Part shown: positions 23,835-32,023 of the stretch, in pieces
How positions within the stretch are numbered: position 1 is the stretch's first letter
Layout of the letters: each line of letters starts with the position of its first letter
Assembly: GCF_003265365.1 (NCBI RefSeq)
Contig: NZ_AUPM01000032.1
Span: forward strand, 1-37,551
DNA length: 37,551 nucleotides
From: Petrotoga sp. 9PW.55.5.1
Lineage (GTDB): Bacteria > Thermotogota > Thermotogae > Petrotogales > Petrotogaceae
Direction of reading: 5' to 3'
Notes under the pieces: model-generated
Databases searched by the model: none
What the model saw: the letters and a program-made list of their open reading frames with translations, nothing else
What the model was told of the DNA's origin: nothing
Made by a program: the position numbers and the translations under genes

Positions 23835-25994
23835 CTACGGGTTCTTGCTTTTCTTTTCCTTCTTTTTACTCTCATCACTATTTTCTGAATAATAATAGTA
23901 GTAGTAGTAGTAATAATAATTTGAAGATTTTTCATCTACATCATTTATAACAGTACCAATAATATTTGTCCCAGAAGTTAAAATATTTTCATAGGCTGAT
24001 TTCAAAGTAGGACGCATTGTTTGGCCATACCTAGTTACAAGCACCAACCCATCGGTATATCTTGAGGCAATAACCGCATCAGGAGCAACCATTATTGGGG
24101 GTAAATCAATTACTATTTTTTCATAATATTCTTTTAATCTGTCTAACAAATCTTTAAATTCGTTAGATGTTAAGATTGTTGTTGGATTTGGAGGTAACAC
24201 CCCAACTGGTAAAACACTAAAATTCTCAAGTTCTTCAATTGGTTTCTGTATAACTTGCTCAATAGGCATATGGCGCAATAAATGGTTAACTAAACCGTCT
24301 TTTGTTTTTATACCCAAGATTTTTTCGACTCTTGGCCTTCTCATATCCGCATCCATTAATAATGTCTTTTTACCGCTTTGAGCATATGATATAGCAACAT
24401 TAGTTGCAGTAATCGTTTTCCCCTCAGCAGGCCCAGAACTAGAAAAACTAATTACGTTTGGTTCTTTTGTGTCAGAAAAGTTTATGTTGGTAGCGAGCAT
24501 TTTGTAAGCTTCAGAAATAGGTGAAACCGGATCACGTAATACTATCAACTCATTCATCAAGCCCTTTTCTATTCGAAAATGTGGTATTCTTCCAAGAATG
24601 GGTTTATCCTTAACAACTGATTTTAACTCTTTTTCATCCTTAATCTTTTTATCCATATATTCTACTAAAAATATTACAAGAATCCCTAGAAATATACCTA
24701 AAACCCCACCTATCGCTGCAGTTAGCGTTTTATTAGGCTTAACAGGGTTTGGTGAAACAAAGGCAGAATCTATTATATTTGCAGTTCCAATTACACCTGC
24801 TTCAGCTATTTTAGCTTCTTCGAGTTTTTCAAGAAGAAGAACATAAAGATTTTCTTTGACCTTTACTTCTCTTTCAAAATCCATAAGCCTTTGCTCTAAA
24901 GCTGGTAGCTGATTTAATTGATTTTGATAATTATTTCTTATAGTGGTTATTGATTGTATAGTGCCTTGAAGTACCTGGCGTTTAGCCTCTTCTTGAATTA
25001 GTTGAGAATATAGACTTGTATACTGAGGATTAGAAGTTTTCACTTGTGAAGTTACAATTGTTGTGATTTCATTTCTTAACATTTCTTGAGCTTGATTTAA
25101 TTCTTCTTTGAGTCTTAAAACATCTGGATCATTAGATGATCTTGTCCCTTCAAGTCCAGCTAGTTGAACCTGAATATTGACCATCTGATTCCTTAAATTA
25201 CTTACTACTGGATTTATAGATATAGTTTCAGAAGAAATTATCTCTTGATCCATATTTTCTAGCATACTGTTTAATGTTTGAATTCTAACATTAGCTTCTT
25301 GTAGCTGTACTTGATAGGTGTTTATTTGTTGGTCATAAGATACCAAAAATTGCAAGATTGCCTTCGCTTCTTCATCCAACAAGAAAATACTGTTTTCTTC
25401 CTTAAATTTTCTGAGATTATCTTGTGCTACATTTAAGTCTTTTTCTGCTATGGGAATTTGCTCTTCTATAAATCTTCTTCTTGCTGTATACTCGTTTTGC
25501 GATAAACTCTTTAGAAGATCGTTGTATACTAAAGCCAGGTTATTAGCAATTTCACTAGCCAATTGCTGATCTTCGCTTTGAACGGATATCTTAACAACAT
25601 TGGTATCGCTAACAGGAGATACAGTAATCATTTCACTAAGAGTGCGTATTACACTATTTTTTGTAACTTCTTCAGGATTTTCAGATTTAGCTTTAAAATA
25701 TTCCATAAGATTTAAATTTTCAATAACTTGTTCCAAATTTCTTCTACTTTTAATCAATTCAATTTCAGTTGATATCTTAGATGAACTACCTCCCATTTGA
25801 ACTCCAAAAATATCAGCGACAGAACTTTGCTGTACAGGATCAATTTTTAGCGTACTTGTAGCTTCATATATTGGAGTAGCGTTTAACAAATATAATAAAG
25901 TAATTGTAACCGTTACTACTACTGTAAGGAAAAACCACCAAAACCTCTTTTTAAAAATATTTAAAATATCCTCAAATGTCAATTCGTTTTCCAT
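23835..25994 (-). CDS. Polysaccharide co-polymerase fused to BY-type tyrosine kinase (Wzc-like)
   Basis: 719 residues. An N-terminal Wzz domain follows a basic start (FKKRFWWFFLTVVVTVTITLLYLL, first membrane helix about 17-38). The long central part (about 170-410) is a coiled-coil/GNVR region, then the second helix (about 426-448, LTAAIGGVLGIFLGILVIFLVEY), then a cytoplasmic kinase. Kinase motifs: Walker A SSGPAEGKT with Lys526, Walker A' LLMDADMRRP with Asp548/Asp550, and Walker B 'KIVIDLPPI'. The tail has ten consecutive tyrosines (693-702) before a Lys/Ser-rich end. Such kinases autophosphorylate the tyrosine cluster and control chain length and export. GGAGGTTAAAAT precedes the ATG. The Wzz-type paralogue is upstream and the matching PHP phosphatase downstream. 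Confidence 0.95.
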   Translation of the reverse strand: MENELTFEDILNIFKKRFWWFFLTVVVTVTITLLYLLNATPIYEATSTLKIDPVQQSSVADIFGVQMGGSSSKISTEIELIKSRRNLEQVIENLNLMEYFKAKSENPEEVTKNSVIRTLSEMITVSPVSDTNVVKISVQSEDQQLASEIANNLALVYNDLLKSLSQNEYTARRRFIEEQIPIAEKDLNVAQDNLRKFKEENSIFLLDEEAKAILQFLVSYDQQINTYQVQLQEANVRIQTLNSMLENMDQEIISSETISINPVVSNLRNQMVNIQVQLAGLEGTRSSNDPDVLRLKEELNQAQEMLRNEITTIVTSQVKTSNPQYTSLYSQLIQEEAKRQVLQGTIQSITTIRNNYQNQLNQLPALEQRLMDFEREVKVKENLYVLLLEKLEEAKIAEAGVIGTANIIDSAFVSPNPVKPNKTLTAAIGGVLGIFLGILVIFLVEYMDKKIKDEKELKSVVKDKPILGRIPHFRIEKGLMNELIVLRDPVSPISEAYKMLATNINFSDTKEPNVISFSSSGPAEGKTITATNVAISYAQSGKKTLLMDADMRRPRVEKILGIKTKDGLVNHLLRHMPIEQVIQKPIEELENFSVLPVGVLPPNPTTILTSNEFKDLLDRLKEYYEKIVIDLPPIMVAPDAVIASRYTDGLVLVTRYGQTMRPTLKSAYENILTSGTNIIGTVINDVDEKSSNYYYYYYYYYYSENSDESKKKEKKSKNP
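23889..23918 (-). repeat. In-frame (TAT/TAC)10 triplet tract encoding ten tyrosines
   Basis: The minus strand reads TAT-TAT, then five TAC, then three TAT, an uninterrupted run of ten Tyr codons near the C-terminus of the BY-kinase. The block structure (TAT2 TAC5 TAT3) is typical of a microsatellite that grows or shrinks by slippage without changing frame. Confidence 0.95.
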
Positions 25995-26024
25995 ATTTTA
26001 ACCTCCGTAAAAATATAAAAAATA

Positions 26025-27902
26025 TTATTTCTTTATATAAACTATGATTGGATCTTCCTGTCTTTTTAAAATTTCTTCTATGTCTTCTAACCTTGACACT
26101 TTTTCTTCAACAAAAATTAATATTTTTTCTAATTCATCTCTGTACAATATATAATCGCTACTATTATAATCTTCAAAAACAATAAAAGCTTCTTCCATAT
26201 TTTTAAACCTTTCAAATCGTTTCAATTTTTCTTGAAAGTCTTCGTCTTCTTTAGAAACAAAGAGTTCCATACTTGATGATTTTAAGGAACTTAAAAATAA
26301 ATGAATCTTCTTTGAAATGTTTCCTGCTAACTTAGAATCACCTAAAAACAATAGTCCAAATTTTTTGTATTTTTTTTGATAGATATAATTGAAAATCTTC
26401 TCTGTGTCATTAGAACTCCTCAAAACAACATCAGGCAATCCAAATAAACTTTGAAATTCATAGTAATCTTTGATACTTTTATCATTTACTTCTCTTATAA
26501 AGACTCCAAATATTCCAAAGACTATTCCTATTACTAATCCACCAAGCAAAATTAATATAGTATTTGGAGAAACCGGACTTTCCGGAATATAAGATGAGGT
26601 AATTACTGTGAACTTGTCATCGTATAGAGAGGCTTTCATTCTTTCCTGCTCTAATGCAGCTAACAGAGTTGTATAACGGGTCTCAAGGATGGCTTGTTCT
26701 TTTCTTAAAAGAAAATATTGATACATTATAGGTGAACGCTTAGCTATTTCTTCATCTATTACTTGAAGCATATTTTCATGTACTTGTTTTGTAACATCGA
26801 ATAGCTCAAGTTGAGTTACAATGTTAGTATATTCATTGAAAGTTACCATATCGATTGAGGCTAAAAAATTTAAATTATTTGAGAAAATTGCTTCAAGGTT
26901 GTTTTGCAATTCTTTTTCTAGAACAGATATTTCTGCTTCCAATCCTCCTATCCTTGGGGAACTTGGAGAATTTATCTTGAGCGTTTCTAATTCTATTCTA
27001 TCGTTTACCAATTTAGCTTTTATATCTTTAACCGGCGTGTCTTTTTCTGTATTTGTTAGTATGAATTCTTTCATTTCAGAATCCATATTAAACATATTAT
27101 TTTCTATGGCTTGTTTTTGAATTTCTAATTGATTTTTTTCAGATTCTAATTTCACCATACTCATGTACGTTTCAGAATAGTAGTTTATTAGTGGATCTAC
27201 CATTTGAGCACTTCCTGAAGTACCTTGCAAAGAAACTCCTGTTAATTTATTTTTAGTTTGAAAGTCTAAAACGTCCATATTTATTTTATCATAGTCTTTA
27301 GAAACATCTGCAAATACTTGTTCTACTTGTTTCAAATAAGATTGTGAGTTTTCAAAATAAAGATTCCTTGCATATTCAGTATAATAAGAATAAATGAGAG
27401 AAACCACAGAAGAAGCTAAGGATGGATCTGAACTTTGATAAGTTATCTCAATTATATTAGTATCTTGAATATTTTGGATATTTATATTTTCTTTCATGGA
27501 ATCTATAAGATTCCTTTCTGTTATTTTTACTCCTCTCAATTTTTGCAAAAAACTTTTGTTTTCATTTGCCTTTTCTACCAGTTTCAGGTCTTTAACAACG
27601 TTTGATAATACCCAATCTGATTTCATCTTTTCTATTTCTGTTGTAAGTCCTGAGTCAGTTGGAGAACTTATACCTAATAGATTGGCAGCACCAGACATAG
27701 ATCCTAAAGATACGCTTGGTTGAGAAGAAGTAGATTTGTATTCTATAACCTGTTTTGCTTCATATTTAGGGGTAGCGATAAAAAAAAGATAAATCACTGT
27801 AAAAAAAATCGTTAAAAGAAAAATTATTATAAAAGTCCATTTCCTTCTTTTAAAAATTCTGATTATGTCTGAGAATGTTAATTCTCTTTCTTCTTCCTGC
27901 AT
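26025..27902 (-). CDS. Wzz/GNVR chain-length protein with a degenerate kinase-like tail
   Basis: 625 residues, a paralogue of the downstream BY-kinase. It opens with a charged stretch and FKRRKWTFIIIFLLTIFFTVIYLFF (first membrane helix about 23-42), has a long coiled-coil periplasmic part and a second helix at about 451-474 (ILILLGGLVIGIVFGIFGVFI). The roughly 150-residue cytoplasmic tail follows the kinase fold order but lacks a usable Walker A: GLLFLGDSKLAGNISKK stands where GxxGxGK[ST] should be, and AFIVFEDYNS replaces Walker B. No tyrosine cluster. So it is probably a co-polymerase or an inactive regulator of the true kinase. Strong GGAGG before the ATG. 30 bp separate it from the kinase gene. 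Confidence 0.85.
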   Translation of the reverse strand: MQEEERELTFSDIIRIFKRRKWTFIIIFLLTIFFTVIYLFFIATPKYEAKQVIEYKSTSSQPSVSLGSMSGAANLLGISSPTDSGLTTEIEKMKSDWVLSNVVKDLKLVEKANENKSFLQKLRGVKITERNLIDSMKENINIQNIQDTNIIEITYQSSDPSLASSVVSLIYSYYTEYARNLYFENSQSYLKQVEQVFADVSKDYDKINMDVLDFQTKNKLTGVSLQGTSGSAQMVDPLINYYSETYMSMVKLESEKNQLEIQKQAIENNMFNMDSEMKEFILTNTEKDTPVKDIKAKLVNDRIELETLKINSPSSPRIGGLEAEISVLEKELQNNLEAIFSNNLNFLASIDMVTFNEYTNIVTQLELFDVTKQVHENMLQVIDEEIAKRSPIMYQYFLLRKEQAILETRYTTLLAALEQERMKASLYDDKFTVITSSYIPESPVSPNTILILLGGLVIGIVFGIFGVFIREVNDKSIKDYYEFQSLFGLPDVVLRSSNDTEKIFNYIYQKKYKKFGLLFLGDSKLAGNISKKIHLFLSSLKSSSMELFVSKEDEDFQEKLKRFERFKNMEEAFIVFEDYNSSDYILYRDELEKILIFVEEKVSRLEDIEEILKRQEDPIIVYIKK

Positions 27903-28007
27903 TTAAATCCTCCAAGTTTAATATACTGTCTTTAATACATTAGAATATTAAGATTTCAAACAGTGTAACATTAACGAATTCTTCTTCAAAATTTTTATAC
28001 GCAAATT

Positions 28008-28016
28008 ATTTTACCA
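28008..28016 (-). promoter_or_regulatory. Predicted extended -10 promoter of the chain-length/kinase/phosphatase operon
   Basis: Minus-strand TGGTAAAAT (plus ATTTTACCA) about 106 bp before the ATG at 27902, within the 146-bp gap behind the AddB-like gene. Same nonamer as the arcA promoter. Alternative AT-rich -10 boxes lie nearer the gene. Confidence 0.35.
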
Positions 28017-28048
28017 TATTATTTTGAGAAATAAAAGATTTTTTAGGA

Positions 28049-31000
28049 TTAGGCTTTATATTTTTGTGAAGGGAGGACAAACCTTTCTTTATACTGTAGT
28101 AATTCACATAAACTCCTAAATTGACAAAAAGAACAGTCATAATATTTTTCTTGAGATTTCATACTTTCGTATTTATCATGCATTTCTTCAAAAAATCTTT
28201 GTATCTTTCTTTCTCTGAACGCTATAGGAGTAAAATCAGAATCGTTTATACTTTCAAAAATTTTCCCCAACCACTTGTAAAATTCATCTATATCAAAAGA
28301 AACGTATTTATTACGCTTTCCGTGTTTTTTGTAGATAATTTTATCTTTTTGTATTTTAATAAATTTATTATTATTTTTTTCTGAAATAACTTCAAATTTT
28401 AAATAGGTGTCGTTATTTTTGAGTTTGTTTTTCCACTCTTTTGAGTTTATAATTGCCAAGTAATACAATAATAATTGTTCACTTTGAAAACTCGACGAAT
28501 TTTTATAATCTATTATTGCATAACTTTCAGGTAATAACTGATCCTCAAAATTATCAAGAATATACCTGTAATTGCCATTTAAAAGATCTATCCTGTCTAT
28601 TCTGGCGTTTAAATATAAATCTTTAAATACCCCAACATCTATTTTTGAATTAACCTCCAACTCTGTATCTATTACCTGAGAATAAGTTAATACCATGTTT
28701 TTCCCTATTTTAAAATAATCATGAATTATGGAACCTATAGCAAAAAAAATATCTTCTGATATTTTTTCGCTTTCCACTTCTTTTACAGCTTTATATGTCT
28801 TAAGAAGATCGTCTGTATACTCTTGCCACACATCTAAAACTATCGATTTTATTTCTTCTTTTAACTCTTCTTCATTTTGATACTTTTGAGACATTTCTTC
28901 ATAAAACTTGTATTTAGAAAACAATTCTTTCATAACCCGATGTTTTATTAAACCCTCGAAAAACTTTTCGAAATCTTTATCCCCTTTTAAACTACTTTCA
29001 CGTTCCAAATAATATTTAAAAGGACAATCAACATAGACAGTAATTTTAGTATGACTTAACTTGCCGATATTAGTTTTTTTAGATAACGTCCACTCGGAAT
29101 CTTTTATCTGCTTTTTCATTCTTCCTATATCAATGGTTTTTTGATCATTTAACTGCTTATTTTTACCGTTCAAAATATAATATATTTTCGATTCATTCAA
29201 AGAAAAAATATTTTCTGGATCTTTTGGTAAAATCTCCCTTTTTGAAACAAATTTTTCTGAATAATTTATATTTTGAAAATTTTTTCTAAATTCCTTCTCA
29301 TATGGAGAGGGCAAAATAGGTTCTCCGGTTACTTTAGATTTGGGATAAGAAAAAATAACATTTTCCGTAAATATAACTGAAATAAATAAATTTCTTCTAC
29401 TAATTTCCTCAGATAATTTAGTTATAGAAATTCCTTCATTGCTCATGGAAGAAAGAAATGGATTTATACGAATAGAAGGGTAATTATCCTCAGTAAAGCC
29501 TATAAAATACTTAAATTTTTTCTTTAAGAACCTTGAATCTTCCAAAGTAGAAATTTCCACTGTGTTATCAAAGCTTTCTGATTCTCTGAAGGTTTCTATC
29601 TGAATTAAAGAAGATATTATTTTGTAAAATTTCTCTATTCCTAAACTGTTTTCCTTTATTAAGATTTTTTCTAAAGTTCTTTCAATATTCATAATAATAT
29701 TTTCAAAAGTTTTTAATGCGTTTAATTCTCTTTCTATCAACGTTACACTTTTATACTTATCCAGGATACCCTCTTTAAAGAGATACTTTTCATTCCATTC
29801 TTTTATCATATTTTTAAAATCAGAAATGGTGAATTCTTTTTTCTTGTTTTTTCTTTCATTTATTTTTGATAATATTGAAAAAACATTTTCAAATGCTTTC
29901 TTCATCTCTATTAAATCTTTGAGTTCTTCTTCGATTCTTTCTATTTCATCAGTATTTTTCAATTGAGAATTTCTTTTTTGTATCTCATTATCGATCACAT
30001 TTATCCATTTCTCTTTTCTGTTTTTTAACGAAGATTTCTGAATTTCATAAAACAAATTTAAACTTCTTAAATAGTTTTCTATTTGTTCGATAGAAAGTCC
30101 CATCTTCCCACCATAACCGCTTTCAATCATAGCCAAAAGATCCTCAACCTGACAACCATTTACAAGAGTTTTTATTGGTTGAAGAAGTATCAAAACAATT
30201 TGGCTTTCTGAAAGACGAATATCATTTTTAAACCTAAAAGGAATCTTTGCCTCTGCTAAATAGTCGGAAAGAAGTTTTGCAGTAGAATTATTAGGAACGA
30301 TTATTGCCAAATCATCAGGAGTAATTTTTTCATACAATAATTTTCTTTTGACTTCTTTTGTAACAATTTCTATCTCATTAAGCTCATCTTTAATAGGATA
30401 TACACTGATATTTTTCCCTTCAAACAATGATTTCAAAGTTGTCTTTCTTGGTTTAAAGATAAAGTCTTCATCTTTCAAAAAATCATAAATTTTACTTATG
30501 GAATTAAAACTTCTATCTTCAACGTTGATCCATGTTAAAAAATGCACTTCCTCAAAAAGATTAAAAATACTTTTCAAAGTTTTATGAATGGCGGGAGATA
30601 TATCAAAAAAACCTGATATCACTACCCTCTTCCCTATATATTTTTTGTTTTCATTTTTTAATCTCTCGGGGAAAACCTGATAAAACCATTTGTAAACACT
30701 AACAGGATCATAGTTTCTTTGATATTTAATAGAAGTGTCAAATTTAGTGTTTAAAATATCTTCAAGCCTTTTTTCTAACTTCTTATATAGTTTGTATAAG
30801 TTAGAATTGTAATCTATGGAAGTATCTAATAATTTATATTCTTCCGAGGATTCCAGAGCTTTTTCATCTTGCACCCTTGTAATTTCCCACTTTTTTTCAA
30901 AAATATCTAATATATATTCAACAGACTTTTGAGATTTAGAAATTATATTCAAATATTCAGAAAATTCCGTATCCTTTTTCTCCAATTCAATCAAATCTAA

Positions 31001-31288
31001 AATTTCGTTTTCTATGTATATTTTTAAAAAGTCTCTATTCAAAATTAAAGCTTCCGGCTCATAATTTTTCAGCGTTTCAGTAACATATTGATTAATAACC
31101 AAAAAAGCATCTCTGTTTATAGTTCTTTTAGTTTTAAAAGCTAAATGATCGGCTACTTGTTTAACATAAAAACCTGATGGACCAATGAACAAAAAGTTCA
31201 TGGGATCTTGGTTATAAAAAGGAAGTATTAAATTACTCACATCTTCAAAATGATTTTTATTTAAATCCAGTAAATAGGCTTTCTTCAT
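28049..31288 (-). CDS. AddB/RexB-like protein: degenerate helicase plus PD-(D/E)XK nuclease with Fe-S cluster
   Basis: 1079 residues. The N-terminus aligns in style with AddB but its Walker A is broken (FIGPSGFYVKQ; no GKT/GKS), so the helicase part is inactive. Helicase-like pieces remain ('RVVISGFFDISPAIHKTL', 'LAIIVPNNSTAKLLSDYLAEAKIPF', 'KYFIGFTEDNYPSIRINPFL'). The C-terminus is an intact RecB-type nuclease: Asp898 in RIDRID, Asp927 and Lys929 in IIDYKNS. The Fe-S staple is Cys755 (VDCPFKYYLE) with Cys1052, Cys1055 and Cys1061 (CSFCQFRSLC), the AddB arrangement. AddB normally works with AddA in double-strand-break repair; AddA is not in the window. It starts 4 bases after a membrane glycan-binding-like gene and lies in a polysaccharide locus. 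Confidence 0.85.
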   Translation of the reverse strand: MKKAYLLDLNKNHFEDVSNLILPFYNQDPMNFLFIGPSGFYVKQVADHLAFKTKRTINRDAFLVINQYVTETLKNYEPEALILNRDFLKIYIENEILDLIELEKKDTEFSEYLNIISKSQKSVEYILDIFEKKWEITRVQDEKALESSEEYKLLDTSIDYNSNLYKLYKKLEKRLEDILNTKFDTSIKYQRNYDPVSVYKWFYQVFPERLKNENKKYIGKRVVISGFFDISPAIHKTLKSIFNLFEEVHFLTWINVEDRSFNSISKIYDFLKDEDFIFKPRKTTLKSLFEGKNISVYPIKDELNEIEIVTKEVKRKLLYEKITPDDLAIIVPNNSTAKLLSDYLAEAKIPFRFKNDIRLSESQIVLILLQPIKTLVNGCQVEDLLAMIESGYGGKMGLSIEQIENYLRSLNLFYEIQKSSLKNRKEKWINVIDNEIQKRNSQLKNTDEIERIEEELKDLIEMKKAFENVFSILSKINERKNKKKEFTISDFKNMIKEWNEKYLFKEGILDKYKSVTLIERELNALKTFENIIMNIERTLEKILIKENSLGIEKFYKIISSLIQIETFRESESFDNTVEISTLEDSRFLKKKFKYFIGFTEDNYPSIRINPFLSSMSNEGISITKLSEEISRRNLFISVIFTENVIFSYPKSKVTGEPILPSPYEKEFRKNFQNINYSEKFVSKREILPKDPENIFSLNESKIYYILNGKNKQLNDQKTIDIGRMKKQIKDSEWTLSKKTNIGKLSHTKITVYVDCPFKYYLERESSLKGDKDFEKFFEGLIKHRVMKELFSKYKFYEEMSQKYQNEEELKEEIKSIVLDVWQEYTDDLLKTYKAVKEVESEKISEDIFFAIGSIIHDYFKIGKNMVLTYSQVIDTELEVNSKIDVGVFKDLYLNARIDRIDLLNGNYRYILDNFEDQLLPESYAIIDYKNSSSFQSEQLLLYYLAIINSKEWKNKLKNNDTYLKFEVISEKNNNKFIKIQKDKIIYKKHGKRNKYVSFDIDEFYKWLGKIFESINDSDFTPIAFRERKIQRFFEEMHDKYESMKSQEKYYDCSFCQFRSLCELLQYKERFVLPSQKYKA

Positions 31289-31292
31289 TTAT

Positions 31293-31751
31293 CTACCAAC
31301 TTTCTATCTCGTCTCTTATTACATCTCTGTTGTAATCAAATCTATAACTTCTGTTTCCCCTTTCATTACCAAAAAAGTCTTTTTCAATATTATCATAATT
31401 TCCCAAGTTATATTTATATTCTATATAAGTATTAGCTGGCATCTTCAAAGTATACTGGTAAGTCCCATCTTCCATCTTTTCAAATCTGTAATTTTCATCA
31501 CCAGGAAGCCAATTATTAAAATTACCCATAATATAAATTGAAGCGCTAGAAGAAGTGTTTTCTGGTACAGAAGATACAATAAAAGTAACTTCATATAAAT
31601 TCTCATCATCCTCTGAAAATTCAGGAATTTCAGGTATATTATCAGGAGAAACTTGAACACTTTCAATAGATTTTTGAGCTGAAAATCCAACTAATATTAC
31701 AATTAAAGCAAAGGGCAAAAATATTTCAAGTAAACCTTTCAATTTTTTCAT
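31293..31751 (-). CDS. Membrane-anchored protein with a CBM20/CBM48-like glycan-binding domain
   Basis: 152 residues. One N-terminal membrane helix or signal anchor (LLEIFLPFALIVILVGFSA, about 7-25), an acidic linker (30-52), then an immunoglobulin-like domain at about 53-140. Key features are 'ASIYIMGNFNNWLPGD' (compare the VxGxFNxW of AMPK/isoamylase-type modules), 'GTYQYTLKMPANTYIEYKYNLG' and 'NIEKDFFGNERGNRSYRFDY', which resembles the end of CBM20 modules. The conserved Trp and the YKY strand are present. It probably faces the periplasm and binds alpha-glucan or exopolysaccharide. Its message continues into the AddB-like gene 4 bases later. Confidence 0.75.
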   Translation of the reverse strand: MKKLKGLLEIFLPFALIVILVGFSAQKSIESVQVSPDNIPEIPEFSEDDENLYEVTFIVSSVPENTSSSASIYIMGNFNNWLPGDENYRFEKMEDGTYQYTLKMPANTYIEYKYNLGNYDNIEKDFFGNERGNRSYRFDYNRDVIRDEIESW

Positions 31752-31784
31752 CCTTTCATTTTAAAAATTAAAAATATATAATAT

Positions 31785-31793
31785 ATTATAGCA
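31785..31793 (-). promoter_or_regulatory. Predicted extended -10 promoter of the CBM/AddB-like gene pair
   Basis: Minus-strand TGCTATAAT (plus ATTATAGCA), identical to the gamma-glutamyltransferase promoter nonamer, 34 bp before the ATG at 31751. No strong -35. Confidence 0.6.
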
Positions 31794-31816
31794 TAAAAAG
31801 ACAATTCTTTCCTTAA

Positions 31817-31846
31817 AATAAAAGTGGTCTTTCGATCACTTTTATT
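31817..31846. promoter_or_regulatory. Long inverted repeat between divergent promoters
   Basis: AATAAAAGTGGTC (31817-31829) pairs with GATCACTTTTATT (31834-31846) around TTTC: 13 pairs with a single G-T. It lies upstream of both the minus-strand promoter (31785-31793) and the plus-strand promoter (31907-31915). It is therefore outside both predicted transcripts: a DNA-level site, or a relic terminator of a lost gene or a small RNA. The remainder of the 272-bp gap holds a short GC-richer block (31862-31885) and the promoters. Confidence 0.55.
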
Positions 31847-31906
31847 CTCCAATAACATAAGGTGAGGCCGGATCTAACGCGAAACTTATACTTTTATTTG
31901 ATTTTT

Positions 31907-31915
31907 TGATATAAT
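31907..31915 (+). promoter_or_regulatory. Predicted promoter P1 of the exopolysaccharide synthesis operon
   Basis: TGATATAAT, a perfect extended -10, about 117 bp upstream of the first gene. No convincing -35. Confidence 0.55.
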
Positions 31916-31971
31916 TTTTTAAAATGTTTATATATTTAAAAATTAATTTCTGACAATTTTAATCTTTCTTA

Positions 31972-31980
31972 TGATATAAT
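31972..31980 (+). promoter_or_regulatory. Predicted promoter P2 of the exopolysaccharide synthesis operon
   Basis: A second TGATATAAT 65 bp after P1, with CTGACA at 31950-31955 (19-bp spacer) as a possible -35. It leaves a leader of about 37 bases before the GTG at 32024. Confidence 0.65.
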
Positions 31981-32023
31981 CCTCTATTGGAATTAGACAA
32001 ATGATTGGAGGAAACGATTTTAC

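Noticed and set aside
31445-31690. Minus-strand ORF of 81 codons in another frame of the CBM-like gene
   Set aside because: Same-strand frame shadow; hydrophobic low-complexity product, whereas the main frame has a recognisable domain.
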